A stretch of 32,116 nt of DNA. Origin: an uncultured Gammaproteobacteria bacterium. GTDB taxonomy: Bacteria; Pseudomonadota; Gammaproteobacteria; Poriferisulfidales; GCA-002705445. This document shows positions 1-12,441 of this stretch, one piece after another. A program made the position numbers and the translations under genes. The notes below the pieces were generated by a model. It was not told where the DNA came from, ran no database searches, and saw only the letters and a program-made list of their open reading frames with translations. The DNA is taken from contig CAJWIN010000008.1 in the NCBI GenBank assembly GCA_913042035.1, forward strand, positions 1-32,116, in the 5' to 3' direction. The first letter of the stretch is position 1; each line of letters opens with the position of its first letter.

Positions 1-685
1 TTCCAATGTCTACTGTTCTTTGCTTCCAAATTCTATTGTCAGTTAATAAAGTCTCATATTCATCAATACATTTTGGAAACCTATTTGAAAAATCCTCAAT
101 AAAATCTAGCAATGTTCCTTCTCTAGATTCATTAAGTTTGTCTACCTCTTTTTTAGATTTCCATTTTGTTTCTTCGTATTTTGGCATTTTCAAAGGTAGA
201 TCTTTCGACACTCCACCTGGTCTATAATAAGTTGCATGCATTCTGGTTCCAGAAACAGCTTCATAACAATCCATTAAATCTTCTCTTTCTCTAAAAGCAT
301 ATAGAAATACTGACATCGCTCCAATATCAAGTGCATGAGCTCCAAGCCACATTAAGTGGTTTAGTACTCTTGTAATTTCGTCAAACATAACTCTTATATA
401 TTTTGCTCTTACAGGTATATCAATATCTAATAGTTTTTCTATACTCATGACGTATGCATGCTCGTTGCTCATCATTGAAACATAATCTAATCTGTCCATA
501 TAGCCAATACTTTGATTGTATGGTTTGCTTTCTGCTAGTTTTTCTGTTCCTCTATGAAGTAAACCAATATGTGGATCAGCTCTTACAATCACTTCCCCCT
601 CAAGCTCTAAAATTAATCTTAAAACGCCATGCGCAGAAGGATGTTGAGGGCCAAAATTCATTGTAAAACTTTTTATATCAGGCAT
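1..685 (-). CDS. nuoD: NADH-quinone oxidoreductase subunit D, C-terminally truncated by window edge
   Basis: Minus-strand translation from ATG at 685 reads [78 protein letters not shown]..., canonical NuoD; runs off the left edge so is absent from the ORF track. Confidence 0.96.
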   Translation of the reverse strand, partial: MPDIKSFTMNFGPQHPSAHGVLRLILELEGEVIVRADPHIGLLHRGTEKLAESKPYNQSIGYMDRLDYVSMMSNEHAYVMSIEKLLDIDIPVRAKYIRVMFDEITRVLNHLMWLGAHALDIGAMSVFLYAFREREDLMDCYEAVSGTRMHATYYRPGGVSKDLPLKMPKYEETKWKSKKEVDKLNESREGTLLDFIEDFSNRFPKCIDEYETLLTDNRIWKQRTVDIG

Positions 686-1406
686 TTTTATCTTCCTTAT
701 TAGAAACTTCCCTAATAACTTTTGGTATTAAAACTCTTGGTTTTATAGTTACTGGCTGGTAAACAACTCTTTCTTTTTCAATATCGTAATTAACTTCAAC
801 ATTACCGATTAAAGGAAAATCTTTTCTAAGTGGGTGACCAATGAATCCGTAGTCAGTCAGGATTCTTCTAAGATCTGGATGGTCTGAAAACACAATACCA
901 AACAAATCATAAGCTTCTCTCTCATACCAATTTGCAGACGCCCAAATTGATGTAACTGTAGGTAAAGATGGGTTTTTATCATCATTGCAATAAAACTTAA
1001 CTTTTAATCTGACATTAGAACTAACTGATAGCAAGTTATATATTAGAGCAAATCTTTTTATTGGTTGATTATAATTAGTTTTTGTAGATTCATATGTATA
1101 TCGTCCGCTGCTATCTTTTTTTATACCTCTACTATAACCTTTATTATTTGCATCCTTAGCATTCCACTCGCTAATTCCATAATCGGAGTAGTCAATAGCG
1201 ATAACATCAATCAGAGATTCAAATTTAATGTGACTATTGTCTTGAAAGATACTCATGACTTTTAGGAAATCGGTATCAGTGAAAACAACAGTATCATCAT
1301 CTTCAAAATTAAAATCATATTTAGAGAAAATATCTTCAAAGAGTATTTTTAAGGAAGTATTATTTCCTGAATATGATTTTTTTTCTAAATTACTATGATT
1401 ATTCAT
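678..1406 (-). CDS. nuoC: NADH-quinone oxidoreductase subunit C
   Basis: [44 protein letters not shown] motif; overlaps nuoD by 8 nt. Confidence 0.96.
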   Translation of the reverse strand: MNNHSNLEKKSYSGNNTSLKILFEDIFSKYDFNFEDDDTVVFTDTDFLKVMSIFQDNSHIKFESLIDVIAIDYSDYGISEWNAKDANNKGYSRGIKKDSSGRYTYESTKTNYNQPIKRFALIYNLLSVSSNVRLKVKFYCNDDKNPSLPTVTSIWASANWYEREAYDLFGIVFSDHPDLRRILTDYGFIGHPLRKDFPLIGNVEVNYDIEKERVVYQPVTIKPRVLIPKVIREVSNKEDKNA

Positions 1407-1431
1407 TAGAGTACCTGGGTATTTAAAGAAG

Positions 1432-1917
1432 TTATCTTTTAATAGATTTTTTGTTATGAATTTTATTTTTTAATTGCATGATCCCGTAGAGCAATGCCTC
1501 TGCAGTAGGTGGGCAACCTGGAACATAAATATCTACAGGGATAATTCTGTCGCAACCCCTTACAACGGAATATGAATAATGATAATAACCGCCGCCATTT
1601 GCGCAAGAGCCCATTGATATTACCCATTTTGGATCCGCCATTTGGTCATAAACTTTTCTTAATGCTGGCGCCATTTTATTTACTAGCGTACCAGCAATAA
1701 TTATTACGTCTGATTGTCGTGGACTTGGTCGAAACATCATTCCATAACGATCTAAGTCATATCTTGATGCGCCAGCATGCATCATTTCTATTGCGCAACA
1801 TGCTAATCCAAAAGTCATTGGCCACATTGAGCCCGTATTTGCCCAGTCAATTAAATCTTTTGAGGAAGTAGTGACATAACCATTACTATTGTTATTGAGT
1901 GATTCTATAATATCCAT
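1432..1917 (-). CDS. nuoB: NADH-quinone oxidoreductase subunit B
   Basis: [18 protein letters not shown]...[22 protein letters not shown]...[45 protein letters not shown]. Confidence 0.98.
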   Translation of the reverse strand: MDIIESLNNNSNGYVTTSSKDLIDWANTGSMWPMTFGLACCAIEMMHAGASRYDLDRYGMMFRPSPRQSDVIIIAGTLVNKMAPALRKVYDQMADPKWVISMGSCANGGGYYHYSYSVVRGCDRIIPVDIYVPGCPPTAEALLYGIMQLKNKIHNKKSIKR

Positions 1918-1921
1918 AATC

Positions 1922-2278
1922 TTAATCCCAGTTAAGAGCGCCTTTCTTCCACTCGTAAATGAAGCCTATAATTAAAATTAAAAGAAAAATACTCATAGCA
2001 ACTAAACCACTCACACCTAAACTTTCTAATGCTACTGCCCAAGGAAATAAAAATGCAATTTCTAGATCAAAAATTATAAAAAGAATTGCCACGAGGTAAA
2101 ACCTTATATCAAATTTCATTCGGGCATCACTAAAGTTTTCAAAACCACATTCGTAAGCCGAATTTTTTGCAGAGCTCTTCTCTCCTTTATTAATTATCCT
2201 TGACGCAATTATCGGAAGAGCGCCTATTATTACACTAACAATGATAAACAGTAGTATTGGAAAGTAGTTATTTAACAT
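1922..2278 (-). CDS. nuoA: NADH-quinone oxidoreductase subunit A
   Basis: [40 protein letters not shown] motif, multiple TM segments. Confidence 0.96.
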   Translation of the reverse strand: MLNNYFPILLFIIVSVIIGALPIIASRIINKGEKSSAKNSAYECGFENFSDARMKFDIRFYLVAILFIIFDLEIAFLFPWAVALESLGVSGLVAMSIFLLILIIGFIYEWKKGALNWD

Positions 2279-2494
2279 AATATATGTCTTCCTAATAATG
2301 ACAAAAAATAATCATAACTGAGAAATTATAAAATATAAATTTATTTTAAGTAATTTAACATAATATTTTTTCTCCCAACTCCAAATAAAATTACAACATA
2401 AAATACAAATATTACAATAGATATAAACGAAAAAGATTTTATGGGGGGATATACATTCCCTATAAAGAGAGATTTTTTTATATATATGATTACT

Positions 2495-2580
2495 TGGTGC
2501 CGATGGCCGGAGTCGAACCGGCACAGCTCTCGCCACTGCCCCCTCAAGACAGCGTGTCTACCAATTCCACCACATCGGCA
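2495..2580 (-). tRNA. tRNA-Leu(GAG), CCA encoded
   Basis: Minus strand TGCCGATGTGGTGGAATTGGTAGACACGCTGTCTTGAGGGGGCAGTGGCGAGAGCTGTGCCGGTTCGACTCCGGCCATCGGCACCA; 7-bp acceptor stem TGCCGAT/ATCGGCA, anticodon stem CTGTC/GGCAG with loop TTGAGGG, long variable arm, T-arm GGTTCGACTCC. Confidence 0.96.
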
Positions 2581-2590
2581 ATATCTAAAA

Positions 2591-2923
2591 TTAGTCAGGG
2601 ATAACTAAATCTTCTTGAGAGTCGTCTTTAATGATATTTTCAGTTTCAGTATTTTCTGTATTGTTTTGAATAATAACACTACTATCAGATACCTTACTTT
2701 TAGCCATATATGCCAATGCCAAACAATTTAGGAAAAATAGAACAACAAGAAAAGTAGTGAGCTTAGTTATAAAATTTCCCGCCCCAGATGCTCCAAAAAC
2801 AGCTCCAGAAGATCCGCCGCCAAACATGCCGCTAGCATCTCCTTTACCCTGCTGCATGAGAATAAAAAATATTATTAATATTGATAAAATAACTGCTACT
2901 ACTAATAAAATTGTATAAATCAT
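2591..2923 (-). CDS. secG: preprotein translocase subunit SecG
   Basis: LMQQGKGDASGMFGGGSSGAVFGASGAGNFITKLTTFLVVLFFLNCLALAYM. Confidence 0.95.
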   Translation of the reverse strand: MIYTILLVVAVILSILIIFFILMQQGKGDASGMFGGGSSGAVFGASGAGNFITKLTTFLVVLFFLNCLALAYMAKSKVSDSSVIIQNNTENTETENIIKDDSQEDLVIPD

Positions 2924-2932
2924 ATATATTCC

Positions 2933-3679
2933 TTAAATTTTTAAATTACATATTTTTGTAAATTCTTTTGAGTCTAGAGAAGCGCCGCCAATTAAAACAC
3001 CGTCAACATATTGTGCATTAAGTATCTCTGAAGCATTTATAGAATTTACGCTTCCCCCATAAAGCACCATTATATCTTTTTCTTTCAAAAAAGGGTGGTT
3101 TTCTGAAACATAAGTTTTAATAAATTTATGAATAAAAGAAATATCATCTATTTTTGGAATATTGCCAGTTCCTATGGCCCATACTGGCTCGTAGGCAACT
3201 ATAACTTTCTTAGGAATTACCTTTGGATAACTTCTTTTATCGCACAAGTCTTCAAGCTGCTTGCTTATTACGTTTTGAGTATTTCCATCCTTTTTAGTAT
3301 CAGCGCTTTCGCCAACGCAAAAAATAACCTGAAGATCATTTGAAGCCCATAAAGATTTAGCAGCTTCGCTGTATGTGATGTCATGCCCTCTTACTTCTGA
3401 ATGCCCAACTAAAGTATAACTACAACCATTATCAATAAACATGTCACTTGAATGGCCACTTGTAAAGGTTTCATCATCACTTACATAATTTATATTTTGA
3501 CTGCCAAGCATAAAATTTTTTTTTCTTCTGTAGTCATTAACTTGACTAATATAAAGATCAGGGGGGAAAATAATTATTTCGTTATTAGAATCTACATTCT
3601 TAAAAAAATATTCAAAGTAATCTTTTACAAATTTTTTACTTCCATTATTTTTCCAATTTGCAGCAATAATTTTCTTCAT
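2933..3679 (-). CDS. tpiA: triosephosphate isomerase
   Basis: AANWKNNG, YTLVGHSEVRG, VAYEPVWAIGTG, LYGGSVN motifs. Confidence 0.96.
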   Translation of the reverse strand: MKKIIAANWKNNGSKKFVKDYFEYFFKNVDSNNEIIIFPPDLYISQVNDYRRKKNFMLGSQNINYVSDDETFTSGHSSDMFIDNGCSYTLVGHSEVRGHDITYSEAAKSLWASNDLQVIFCVGESADTKKDGNTQNVISKQLEDLCDKRSYPKVIPKKVIVAYEPVWAIGTGNIPKIDDISFIHKFIKTYVSENHPFLKEKDIMVLYGGSVNSINASEILNAQYVDGVLIGGASLDSKEFTKICNLKI

Positions 3680-5028
3680 AATAATGTTTTTAGTCTATTT
3701 TCAATATATTCTTTAATATCCATGCTCTTCTCGTCAACAATATCTATATTTTTTGCTTCTACCATAATTCTTATGCAATTTTCTGTTCCTGATTTTCTAA
3801 TAATTAATCTGAGTTCATTATCAGAAAATCTATCTGAAGCCTCTTTAATAACAATATCAATAATGTTGTCCGGTAAATCTTGTTTGAAAAATATATTTGT
3901 AATTTTTTGCGGATATTTTTCTAATATAGTATTTATTTTATTTTTATCTAGAATATCAGAATAAAATAAAAATTGTAATGCCGCTATGATTGAGTCTCCA
4001 GATGTTGAATGGTTTAACATTAATATGTGTCCTGATGTTTCGCCGCCTAAGTCATAATTAAATTTCCTCATTTCACTGAGGACATATTTATCACCCACAT
4101 TAGATCGCACAAAATCAATACCATTATTTTTCAAATAATTTTCTAAGGCAATGTTTGTCATGGTTGTTCCAACAAGCCCTGAGACCTTTTCGTTATTAAT
4201 TATTTTTCCTCTAACAATAGTGTATAAAATATCATCTCCGTCAAGAATATTGTTATGTTTATCAATAATAACAATTCTATCTCCATCGCCATCCATTGAT
4301 ATCCCGTACTTTGAATTATCTAACTTTATTTGCTCTGGCAAATCCTTTAAATATGTTGAGCCACACTTAGCATTAATATTTTTTCCACTAGGCTTATCGT
4401 TACAGCAATTTACTTTGTAACCTGCTTCAATAAAGACTTCCTTCCCAATAATATAATTTGCACCATTAGCTAAATCCAATGTTAACTTTATACTATTATT
4501 AATATTCTTGTCTAAACTTATAGTGTTTAAACATGACTCGATATATTCTTTTTTTATATCCTTAGACACATCAATTAAATTATATTCAGTTTTGTCACAT
4601 TGATAATTTTCGCTAAAAAGTTTTTCAATATAATTTTCAATATAATTTTCATCCTCTAAACTAATCTTAAATCCATTTTTATTAAATATTTTTATCCCAT
4701 TATCATGGTACAAATTGTGTGAGGCGCTGACTACAATTCCAAGATCATACTTATTTTTCCTGGTATAAAAAGCAATTGCTGGAGTTGAAACTATGCCCGC
4801 GTTACTTAAAACACAATGTTCGGAGCTTAGCCCGGAAGAAATTAAATTAATTATTTTATTAGACGATTCTCTTGTATCGCAGCCAAACAATATTCTTTTT
4901 TTACAATCTTTAGACCTAAGTAAAGATTTTGATATTGCCGCACCTAATAATACAAAAAAATTTTCAGTTAAAGGTTCAGCACCAAACTCACCACGGATAC
5001 CATCGGTGCCGAAATACTTCTTAGACAT
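3676..5028 (-). CDS. glmM: phosphoglucosamine mutase
   Basis: KKYFGTDGIRGEFG, VVSASHNLYHDNGIKIF, SMDGDGDRI, GGETSGHIL, RKSGTENCIRIMVEA; overlaps tpiA start by 4 nt. Confidence 0.96.
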   Translation of the reverse strand: MSKKYFGTDGIRGEFGAEPLTENFFVLLGAAISKSLLRSKDCKKRILFGCDTRESSNKIINLISSGLSSEHCVLSNAGIVSTPAIAFYTRKNKYDLGIVVSASHNLYHDNGIKIFNKNGFKISLEDENYIENYIEKLFSENYQCDKTEYNLIDVSKDIKKEYIESCLNTISLDKNINNSIKLTLDLANGANYIIGKEVFIEAGYKVNCCNDKPSGKNINAKCGSTYLKDLPEQIKLDNSKYGISMDGDGDRIVIIDKHNNILDGDDILYTIVRGKIINNEKVSGLVGTTMTNIALENYLKNNGIDFVRSNVGDKYVLSEMRKFNYDLGGETSGHILMLNHSTSGDSIIAALQFLFYSDILDKNKINTILEKYPQKITNIFFKQDLPDNIIDIVIKEASDRFSDNELRLIIRKSGTENCIRIMVEAKNIDIVDEKSMDIKEYIENRLKTLL

Positions 5029-5036
5029 TATTTTTT

Positions 5037-6953
5037 CTAGTGATTACTTGCCGGATCAGAAAAACCTGATTCTTTGACATCACTGCTGTTTGAGGAAGAT
5101 TTGTCATCATCGTCATTTTTATCATCCCATCCTTTTGGTGGGCGAGGTTTTATTCCAGCCATAATATCATCTATCTGATCTTTATCTATAGTTTCATACA
5201 TCATAAGAGCATCTGTCATAGCATGAAGCTTGTCCATATTGTCTTTAATCATTTTTGTGGCTGTCGAATAAGACTTATCAACTAATGACCTAACCTCTGA
5301 GTCTATATCGTTAGCTGTATCATCAGACATTGTTTTTGTTTGAGTTACAGATCTTCCAAGAAATACTTCGCCTTCGTCATCGGAATATGACATCGGGCCC
5401 ATTTTTTCAGATAAGCCCCATTTAGTAACCATATTCTTTGCAATCTCTGTTGCTCTTTCAATATCATTTGACGCTCCAGTTGTAACTTTATCTTTTCCAT
5501 AGATAAGTTCTTCTGCTATTCTTCCGCCGTATAGTGTACATATTTGACTTTCAAGTCTCTGTTTATTGTTACTGTATCTGTCGTCCTCAGGGAGAAACAT
5601 TGTTACACCTAAAGCTCTTCCTCTAGGAATGATAGTTACCTTATGAACAGGATCATGTTCAGGTACTAGTCTGCCAACAATTGCGTGTCCACTCTCGTGA
5701 TAAGCTGTGAGTTTTTTTTCATCCTCACTCATTACCATAGATTTTCTTTCTGCACCCATCATAATTTTATCTTTAGCTAGCTCGAATTCATTCATGCCAA
5801 CTTTGATATTATTTGATCTCGCAGAAAATAATGCTGCCTCATTAACAAGATTAGCTAAATCAGCGCCCGAAAATCCTGGGGTTCCTCTTGCAATAATTGA
5901 TGGTACAACATCATCAGCAATAGGTACTTTTCTCATGTGAACTTTTAATATTTGCTCTCTACCCCTAATATCAGGAAGAGGAACAACAACTTGTCTATCA
6001 AATCTGCCTGGGCGAAGTAAAGCAGGATCTAAAACATCAGGCCTGTTTGTTGCTGCTATAACAATAGTACCTTCGTGTCCTTCAAAACCATCCATTTCAA
6101 CTAATAATTGGTTAAGGGTTTGTTCTCTTTCATCATGTCCACCTCCGACACCAGCACCCCTATGTCTTCCAACAGCATCAATCTCGTCGATGAAAATAAT
6201 ACATGGCGCATGTTTAGTTGCTTGAGCAAACATGTCTCTAACTCGAGAAGCTCCAACACCTACAAACATTTCTACGAAATCGGATCCAGATATTGTAAAA
6301 AAAGGAACTTTTGCCTCACCGGCAATAGCTCTTGCTAATAATGTTTTACCTGTTCCTGGAGATCCAACCATTAAAACTCCTTTAGGAATCTTTCCTCCCA
6401 ATTTTTGGAATTTTGAAGGATCTTTAAGAAAATCAACTAATTCTTCAACTTCTTCTTTTGCTTCTTCTACTCCTGCAACATCAGCAAAGGTTACTTTATT
6501 CTGGTCTTCTGTCATCATTTTAGCTTTACTTTTACCAAATGACATTGCCCCTTTTCCGCCAGACCCACCCTGCATTTGCCTCATAAAGAACAACCAAACT
6601 CCTATAAGCAATAGCATTGGGAACCATTGTATTAATATTTGTAAAAATAAAGATGGCTTTGCAGGAGGTTCAGTTAATATTTCAATGTTATTCGCTAATA
6701 AATCATCAACTAGCTTTGGATCATTTAAGCCATAAGTTAAAAAGCTGGTTCCATTCTTGTAAGTTCCGGATATTGTTTTACCATCTGCCTCAATTAAGAC
6801 GCTTTCAATTTGATTATCTTTGACTTGATTTATAAACTCTGAATATGAAAGATTCGTAGAGCTTTCTTTCTGCGGCACAAAATTGTTGAAAACTGACATA
6901 ATCACTACGGCTATGACTATCCAAACTAACATATTTTTTAACATATCATTCAT
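5037..6953 (-). CDS. ftsH: ATP-dependent zinc metalloprotease FtsH
   Basis: Walker [17 protein letters not shown] region [14 protein letters not shown], zinc motif [11 protein letters not shown]. Confidence 0.98.
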   Translation of the reverse strand: MNDMLKNMLVWIVIAVVIMSVFNNFVPQKESSTNLSYSEFINQVKDNQIESVLIEADGKTISGTYKNGTSFLTYGLNDPKLVDDLLANNIEILTEPPAKPSLFLQILIQWFPMLLLIGVWLFFMRQMQGGSGGKGAMSFGKSKAKMMTEDQNKVTFADVAGVEEAKEEVEELVDFLKDPSKFQKLGGKIPKGVLMVGSPGTGKTLLARAIAGEAKVPFFTISGSDFVEMFVGVGASRVRDMFAQATKHAPCIIFIDEIDAVGRHRGAGVGGGHDEREQTLNQLLVEMDGFEGHEGTIVIAATNRPDVLDPALLRPGRFDRQVVVPLPDIRGREQILKVHMRKVPIADDVVPSIIARGTPGFSGADLANLVNEAALFSARSNNIKVGMNEFELAKDKIMMGAERKSMVMSEDEKKLTAYHESGHAIVGRLVPEHDPVHKVTIIPRGRALGVTMFLPEDDRYSNNKQRLESQICTLYGGRIAEELIYGKDKVTTGASNDIERATEIAKNMVTKWGLSEKMGPMSYSDDEGEVFLGRSVTQTKTMSDDTANDIDSEVRSLVDKSYSTATKMIKDNMDKLHAMTDALMMYETIDKDQIDDIMAGIKPRPPKGWDDKNDDDDKSSSNSSDVKESGFSDPASNH

Positions 6954-7575
6954 AATGTAATCCTGAGTTATTTATCTTCATATTTGTTGCCAACATATAT
7001 ATTTCTCTGCTATTTGTTTTAGAAGCTTTTGGTTTAATTATTCTTACAGTTCCAAATAATTTCCTAATTTCACTCAAAAACTCATCTGTGCCTTTTCCTT
7101 GAAATAACTTTATTAACAAGTTACCAGAATCATTTAAAACATCTAAAGCAATTTCAGTTACAATTTCAGCTAAATGCAAACCTGCAGCTGCATCTGCACT
7201 CTCTATACCACTTATATTAGGGGCAATATCTGACATTACAAGGTCAATTTTGTGAAAATCAGCGTTTTTTAGGTATTTTTCGCTAAAATCTTCTATATCT
7301 GATTGTACAAAATTTACATTTTCTAGTTTTTCCATACACAAAAGATCAACGGCCGTAATATTAATATTCTTATGTTTTCGGGATGCATACTGACTCCACC
7401 CGCCTGGCGAACACCCGAGGTCTAATATCTTAGAATTTGTTTTTATTAAATTATATTTTTCATCAATTTCTTTGAGTTTGAATACTGCTCTTGAACGCCA
7501 ATTTTCTTTATTAGCTAATTTTACAAACTCATCATTAATATGAGCCTTAAACCACTTAGAAGATTTTTTACCCAT
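6946..7575 (-). CDS. rlmE: 23S rRNA (uridine-2'-O-)-methyltransferase RlmE (FtsJ/RrmJ)
   Basis: [52 protein letters not shown]. Confidence 0.96.
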   Translation of the reverse strand: MGKKSSKWFKAHINDEFVKLANKENWRSRAVFKLKEIDEKYNLIKTNSKILDLGCSPGGWSQYASRKHKNINITAVDLLCMEKLENVNFVQSDIEDFSEKYLKNADFHKIDLVMSDIAPNISGIESADAAAGLHLAEIVTEIALDVLNDSGNLLIKLFQGKGTDEFLSEIRKLFGTVRIIKPKASKTNSREIYMLATNMKINNSGLHYE

Positions 7576-8041
7576 AAGATATATTTAATATCTCAAACTC
7601 TTTTTTGCCACTTGGAGCTTCAACTGAAGCAATGTCTCCCTCTTTTTTTCCAATTAAAGACCTAGCGATTGGAGAATTTACAGAAATCATACCGCTTTTA
7701 ATATCAGCCTCATCGTCTCCAACTATTGAATATGTAATTTCTTTTTCATCATTAAGATCATAAAGCTTTACTTGTGCACTAAAAACCACTTTATCTGTTG
7801 TAATTTTTTTTGGGTCAACAATTTCAGAATTTGATAGTTTTAACTTAATATCTTTAATTCTGCCTTCTATGAAACTTTGCTGCTCTCTAGCCGCATGATA
7901 TTCAGCATTTTCTTTAAGATCGCCATGTTCCCTAGCTACAGAAATAGCATCAATTACTTTTGGCCTCTCAATATTAGTTAGGTTATCAAGTTCTTTTCTA
8001 AGCTTTTTTTCGCCAATGACTGTTATCGGATATTTATCCAT
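7568..8041 (-). CDS. greA: transcription elongation factor GreA
   Basis: AREHGDLKENAEYHAAREQQSFIEGRIKDIK; DEADIKSGMISVNSPIARSLIGKKEGD. Confidence 0.97.
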   Translation of the reverse strand: MDKYPITVIGEKKLRKELDNLTNIERPKVIDAISVAREHGDLKENAEYHAAREQQSFIEGRIKDIKLKLSNSEIVDPKKITTDKVVFSAQVKLYDLNDEKEITYSIVGDDEADIKSGMISVNSPIARSLIGKKEGDIASVEAPSGKKEFEILNISYG

Positions 8042-8068
8042 ATATTAATTATGAAGTTGATAGAGTTT

Positions 8069-11000
8069 TTACGCAAGTTTAAAAATATTTTGTAGCTTGT
8101 AAACATCTAAATTTTCTGAATAATCAATTGCCTCTACAAGTGCGTTCGCAGCAGCTATAGTCGTAGTATAACAAACCTTGTAATTTAATGCTTCACGTCT
8201 TATTAGATACGAGTCTTTTATAGCTTGTTTTGATTGAGTTGTATTTATAATTAAGTCTATTTGATTGTTTTTAATCATGTCAACAATATGTGTTCTGCCT
8301 TCTCTTACTTTATTAACTCTTTTACATTTAATTTTATTTTCATTTAAGAAATTCTGAGTTCCATCTGTTGCCACTAAACTAAAGTCAAGTTTTAAAAGTT
8401 TTTTTGCTACATTAATAATATATTTTTTGTCTTCATCTTTAACGCTAATAAAAGCTGTGCCTTTGTCAGGTATTGTTACATTTGTAGCTATTTGTGATTT
8501 AGCAAAGGCTTCTCCAAAGTTTTTCCCTATGCCCATAACCTCTCCTGTAGATTTCATTTCTGGACCTAAAATTGGATCAACTCCTGGAAATTTTAAAAAA
8601 GGAAAAACAACTTCCTTAACATAACAAAAATCGTATTTTATATTTTTTGGTAGGGCTTGATCTTTAATACTCATACCAAGCATACATTTGGCTGCGATTT
8701 TTGCTACAGATATTCCGATTGATTTTGACACAAACGGAATTGTTCTTGACGCTCTAGGATTTACCTCAATGACAAAAATTTTATTATCTTTGATTGCAAA
8801 TTGAACATTCATCAAACCTTTAACATCCAACTCATTAGCCATTTTTATAGTATTTTCTTTTATTAATGCTATTTGTGATTTACTTATTGAGTATGTTGGT
8901 ATTGCACATGCAGAATCTCCAGAATGAACGCCTGCTTCTTCAATATGTTGCATTACACCTGCTATAAAAACTTCTCCTTTTAGATCACGAACAGCATCAA
9001 CATCAATTTCAATAGCTTCATTTAAAAACTTATCTATTAATACTGGAGCATCATTTGACACCTTAACTGCTTCGTTAATATATTTTTTTAATTCCTTGGA
9101 ATCATATATTACTTCCATCGCTCTTCCGCCTAAAACATATGATGGTCTTACAATTATTGGGTAACCTATTTTTTCTGCTTCCTCAAGTGCTTGTTTTTTA
9201 TTTCGCGCAGTACTGTTTGCTGGCTGAAGTATATTTATTTTTTTCAAAATATCTTTGAATTTTTCTCTATCTTCGGCAGCATCTATCGACTGAGGAGATG
9301 TTCCGATTACAGGTACTCCAAATTTAGCTAAGTCATTTACCAATTTTAAAGGGGTTTGTCCTCCATATTGAACAATGACACCATCAGGTTTTTCTATATC
9401 TACAATATTTAATACACTCTCTAATGTTATTGGTTCAAAATATAATCTATCTGATGTATCAAAGTCTGTTGAAACAGTTTCAGGATTGCAGTTAATCATT
9501 ATAGTTTCATAGCCTAATTCTTGTGCTGCTTTCGACGCGTGAACGCAACAATAATCAAATTCAATACCTTGCCCAATTCTATTCGGACCACTTCCTATAA
9601 CGATAATTTTTTTATTATTTGTTGGTAGTGCTTCGCAAAACTGTTCATATGTAGAATATAAATATGATGTTGTTGTTGGAAATTCTGCTGCACAAGTATC
9701 AACTCTTTTATAAACGGGCTTGATATTATTTTTCTCTCTTATTTTTCTAACTTTATGTTGAGTAGTATTTGTCAGATGTGCAATTTTAATATCTGTAAAA
9801 CCTTTCTTTTTATATGATAATAACTCTTCCGGCAAAATATCATTTATTTTTTTTTGCGATAAATCTTTTTCTACTTGAACTAAACTAAAAATTTGATCCA
9901 AAAACCATTTGTCTATACCTGATATTTTATAAACCTGTTCCACTGAGTAATCTTTTCTAAATGCTTCAGCAACAAATAATATCCTACTTGGTCCTGGTTC
10001 TTTGAGCTCATATTCAAAATTAGAGACATCTAACTCATCAAGCTCATCAATTATATCTAAACCATTTATGTCTAACTCTAAACTTGAAAGCGCTTTCTGA
10101 AGTGATTCTTGAAAATTTCTCCCTATAGACATAACTTCTCCAACAGATTTCATTTGGGTTGTAAGCCTATTATTTGCATCAGGAAATTTCTCAAATGCAA
10201 ATCTTGGAATTTTTGTTACGACATAATCAATAGTTGGCTCAAATGATGCTGGCGTTGCGCCACCAGTTATTTCATTCTTTAATTCATCTAGAGAATATCC
10301 TACTGCTAGCTTTGCTGCTATTTTAGCTATTGGAAACCCTGTTGCTTTTGACGCTAAAGCTGATGATCTAGATACTCTTGGATTCATTTCAATTACAACT
10401 AGTTTTCCATTTTTGGGATTAACCGCGAATTGGACATTTGAACCTCCGGTATCTACTCCAATCTTTCTAAGAATATCGATTGATGCATTTCGCATTATTT
10501 GATATTCCTTATCAGTTAATGTTTGCGCTGGAGCTACTGTTATAGAATCTCCAGTATGGACACCCATAGGATCAAAATTTTCAATTGAACATATAATAAT
10601 ACAGTTATCTTTAGAATCTCTTACTACTTCCATTTCATATTCTTTCCACCCCAGCAAAGACTCCTCTAAAAGAATTTCTGTTGTAGGAGAAACATCAAGC
10701 CCTCTATTAGAAATTTCAATAAATTCTTCCATGTTATAAGCAATGCCACCTCCACTTCCGCCAAGAGTGAATGATGGTCTAATTATTATTGGAAAACCTA
10801 TTTTTTTCTGTATATCTAATGCTTCATTTATGTTGTGAGCTATAAACGATTCAGCCGAATCTAGATTAATTTCTTTCATTGCATCTTTAAATTGCGCTCT
10901 GTCTTCTGCTAAATCAATCGCCTTTTTTGAAGCGCCAATCATTTCTACATTATATTTTTCTAAGATACCAAGCCTGTCTAAGTCTAATGCACAATTTAAC

Positions 11001-11284
11001 GCGGTCTGCCCACCCATTGTTGGTAAAATAGCGTCTGGCTTTTCTATTTCAATTATTTTTTCAACAATATTATGATTTATTGGTTCTATATAAGTTGCAT
11101 CAGCCATTTCAGGATCTGTCATAATGGTAGCTACATTTGAATTTACTAAAACTACTGAAAAGCCTTCTTCTTTTAAAGCCTTGCAAGCTTGAACACCAGA
11201 GTAATCAAACTCGCAAGCTTGCCCAATAACTATTGGTCCTGCCCCCAGTATCAATATTTTTTTTATATCATTTCTTTTTGGCAT
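8069..11284 (-). CDS. carB: carbamoyl-phosphate synthase large subunit
   Basis: [29 protein letters not shown]...; tandem ATP-grasp halves; 1071 aa. Confidence 0.99.
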   Translation of the reverse strand: MPKRNDIKKILILGAGPIVIGQACEFDYSGVQACKALKEEGFSVVLVNSNVATIMTDPEMADATYIEPINHNIVEKIIEIEKPDAILPTMGGQTALNCALDLDRLGILEKYNVEMIGASKKAIDLAEDRAQFKDAMKEINLDSAESFIAHNINEALDIQKKIGFPIIIRPSFTLGGSGGGIAYNMEEFIEISNRGLDVSPTTEILLEESLLGWKEYEMEVVRDSKDNCIIICSIENFDPMGVHTGDSITVAPAQTLTDKEYQIMRNASIDILRKIGVDTGGSNVQFAVNPKNGKLVVIEMNPRVSRSSALASKATGFPIAKIAAKLAVGYSLDELKNEITGGATPASFEPTIDYVVTKIPRFAFEKFPDANNRLTTQMKSVGEVMSIGRNFQESLQKALSSLELDINGLDIIDELDELDVSNFEYELKEPGPSRILFVAEAFRKDYSVEQVYKISGIDKWFLDQIFSLVQVEKDLSQKKINDILPEELLSYKKKGFTDIKIAHLTNTTQHKVRKIREKNNIKPVYKRVDTCAAEFPTTTSYLYSTYEQFCEALPTNNKKIIVIGSGPNRIGQGIEFDYCCVHASKAAQELGYETIMINCNPETVSTDFDTSDRLYFEPITLESVLNIVDIEKPDGVIVQYGGQTPLKLVNDLAKFGVPVIGTSPQSIDAAEDREKFKDILKKINILQPANSTARNKKQALEEAEKIGYPIIVRPSYVLGGRAMEVIYDSKELKKYINEAVKVSNDAPVLIDKFLNEAIEIDVDAVRDLKGEVFIAGVMQHIEEAGVHSGDSACAIPTYSISKSQIALIKENTIKMANELDVKGLMNVQFAIKDNKIFVIEVNPRASRTIPFVSKSIGISVAKIAAKCMLGMSIKDQALPKNIKYDFCYVKEVVFPFLKFPGVDPILGPEMKSTGEVMGIGKNFGEAFAKSQIATNVTIPDKGTAFISVKDEDKKYIINVAKKLLKLDFSLVATDGTQNFLNENKIKCKRVNKVREGRTHIVDMIKNNQIDLIINTTQSKQAIKDSYLIRREALNYKVCYTTTIAAANALVEAIDYSENLDVYKLQNIFKLA

Positions 11285-12401
11285 TAATATTTTTCTTCAT
11301 AAAATTAATAAAATTTTCAAACAGGTAATTTACGTCTTGTGGACCAGGACATGCTTCAGGATGTCCTTGAAAGCTAAATATAGGAAGTTTTTTATGCTTT
11401 ATACCTTGAATTGTATTATCAAATAATGACCTATGAGTCACTTTGAAATCTTTTGGCAAGGTTTTTTCATCAACAACAAAACCATGATTTTGACTAGTTA
11501 TCATAACTTTTTCTGTCTCTAAATCTAAAACAGGATGGTTTGCACCATGATGGCCATATTTCATTTTTTTTGTTTTAGCCCCACTTGCTAATGATATTAA
11601 TTGATGACCTAAGCAGATGCCAAATATTGGAATGTTGCAATTAAAAAGATCTTTGATAGATTTAATTGCAAAGTCACATGGCTCTGGGTCTCCTGGCCCA
11701 TTGGACAGGAAAATTCCATCAGGATTAAACGATAAAATCTCATCAGATGTGGTTTTTGCGGGAACTACTTTTACTTCGCAATTCATGCTATTTAAAATAC
11801 GAAGTATATTTTTTTTCACACCAAAATCATAAGCAACTACTTTAAACTTTTTATCAGATTTTAATATTTTTTCTTCGTATTGAAAAACTTTTTCACTAAA
11901 AAGATATTTTTTTGTTACGGAAACTTTAGACGCTAATTCTGTACCAGAAATTCCAGAGTAGTTTTCTAACTTCTTTTTTGCTTTATTAATATTTTTTTTA
12001 TCATGAATAATACATGCGCTCATTGCACCTTTATTTCTAATGAGAGATGCGATATATCTTGTATCCAAATCTGCAATACAAACAATTTTTTTATTTATTA
12101 AGTAGCTTGTAAAATCTTCTGTTGATCTCCAGTTCGAAGGATTAGTTGGAATTTCACTTAGAACTAAACCGCTTACGTAGGATGAGTTTGATTCTTGATC
12201 ATCTTTATTGATGCCAACATTTCCTATATGTGGATAAGTAAATGTTATAATTTGATTTTTATAAGATGGATCTGAAATAACTTCCTGATAACCAGTCATA
12301 GCAGTATTAAAAACTATTTCTCCAAAGGAATCTTTTTTGTATCCTATAGATTTACCATAAAATATTTTTTCGTTTTCTAAGATTAAGATTGCCTGTTGCA
12401 A
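11268..12401 (-). CDS. carA: carbamoyl-phosphate synthase small subunit
   Basis: [52 protein letters not shown]; overlaps carB by 17 nt. Confidence 0.98.
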   Translation of the reverse strand: MQQAILILENEKIFYGKSIGYKKDSFGEIVFNTAMTGYQEVISDPSYKNQIITFTYPHIGNVGINKDDQESNSSYVSGLVLSEIPTNPSNWRSTEDFTSYLINKKIVCIADLDTRYIASLIRNKGAMSACIIHDKKNINKAKKKLENYSGISGTELASKVSVTKKYLFSEKVFQYEEKILKSDKKFKVVAYDFGVKKNILRILNSMNCEVKVVPAKTTSDEILSFNPDGIFLSNGPGDPEPCDFAIKSIKDLFNCNIPIFGICLGHQLISLASGAKTKKMKYGHHGANHPVLDLETEKVMITSQNHGFVVDEKTLPKDFKVTHRSLFDNTIQGIKHKKLPIFSFQGHPEACPGPQDVNYLFENFINFMKKNINAKKK

Positions 12402-12441
12402 AAGTATTTCCTATTTTATCATTTTATTTAATTTAAGTAAT

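Noticed and set aside
6-666. Plus-strand ORFs of 73 and 70 aa at the left edge
   Set aside because: Antisense to partial nuoD.
2312-2547. Two overlapping minus-strand ORFs (74 and 68 aa)
   Set aside because: They read through the tRNA-Leu gene and the tRNA-nuoA spacer; no start context or family; spurious.
3452-3964. 170-aa plus-strand ORF
   Set aside because: Antisense to tpiA and glmM, both clearly coding; no recognisable domain; AT-rich antisense frames open by chance.
6232-6735. 167-aa plus-strand ORF, plus nearby 5707-5940, 6108-6338 and 6617-6823
   Set aside because: All antisense to ftsH, which is highly conserved and clearly coding on the minus strand.
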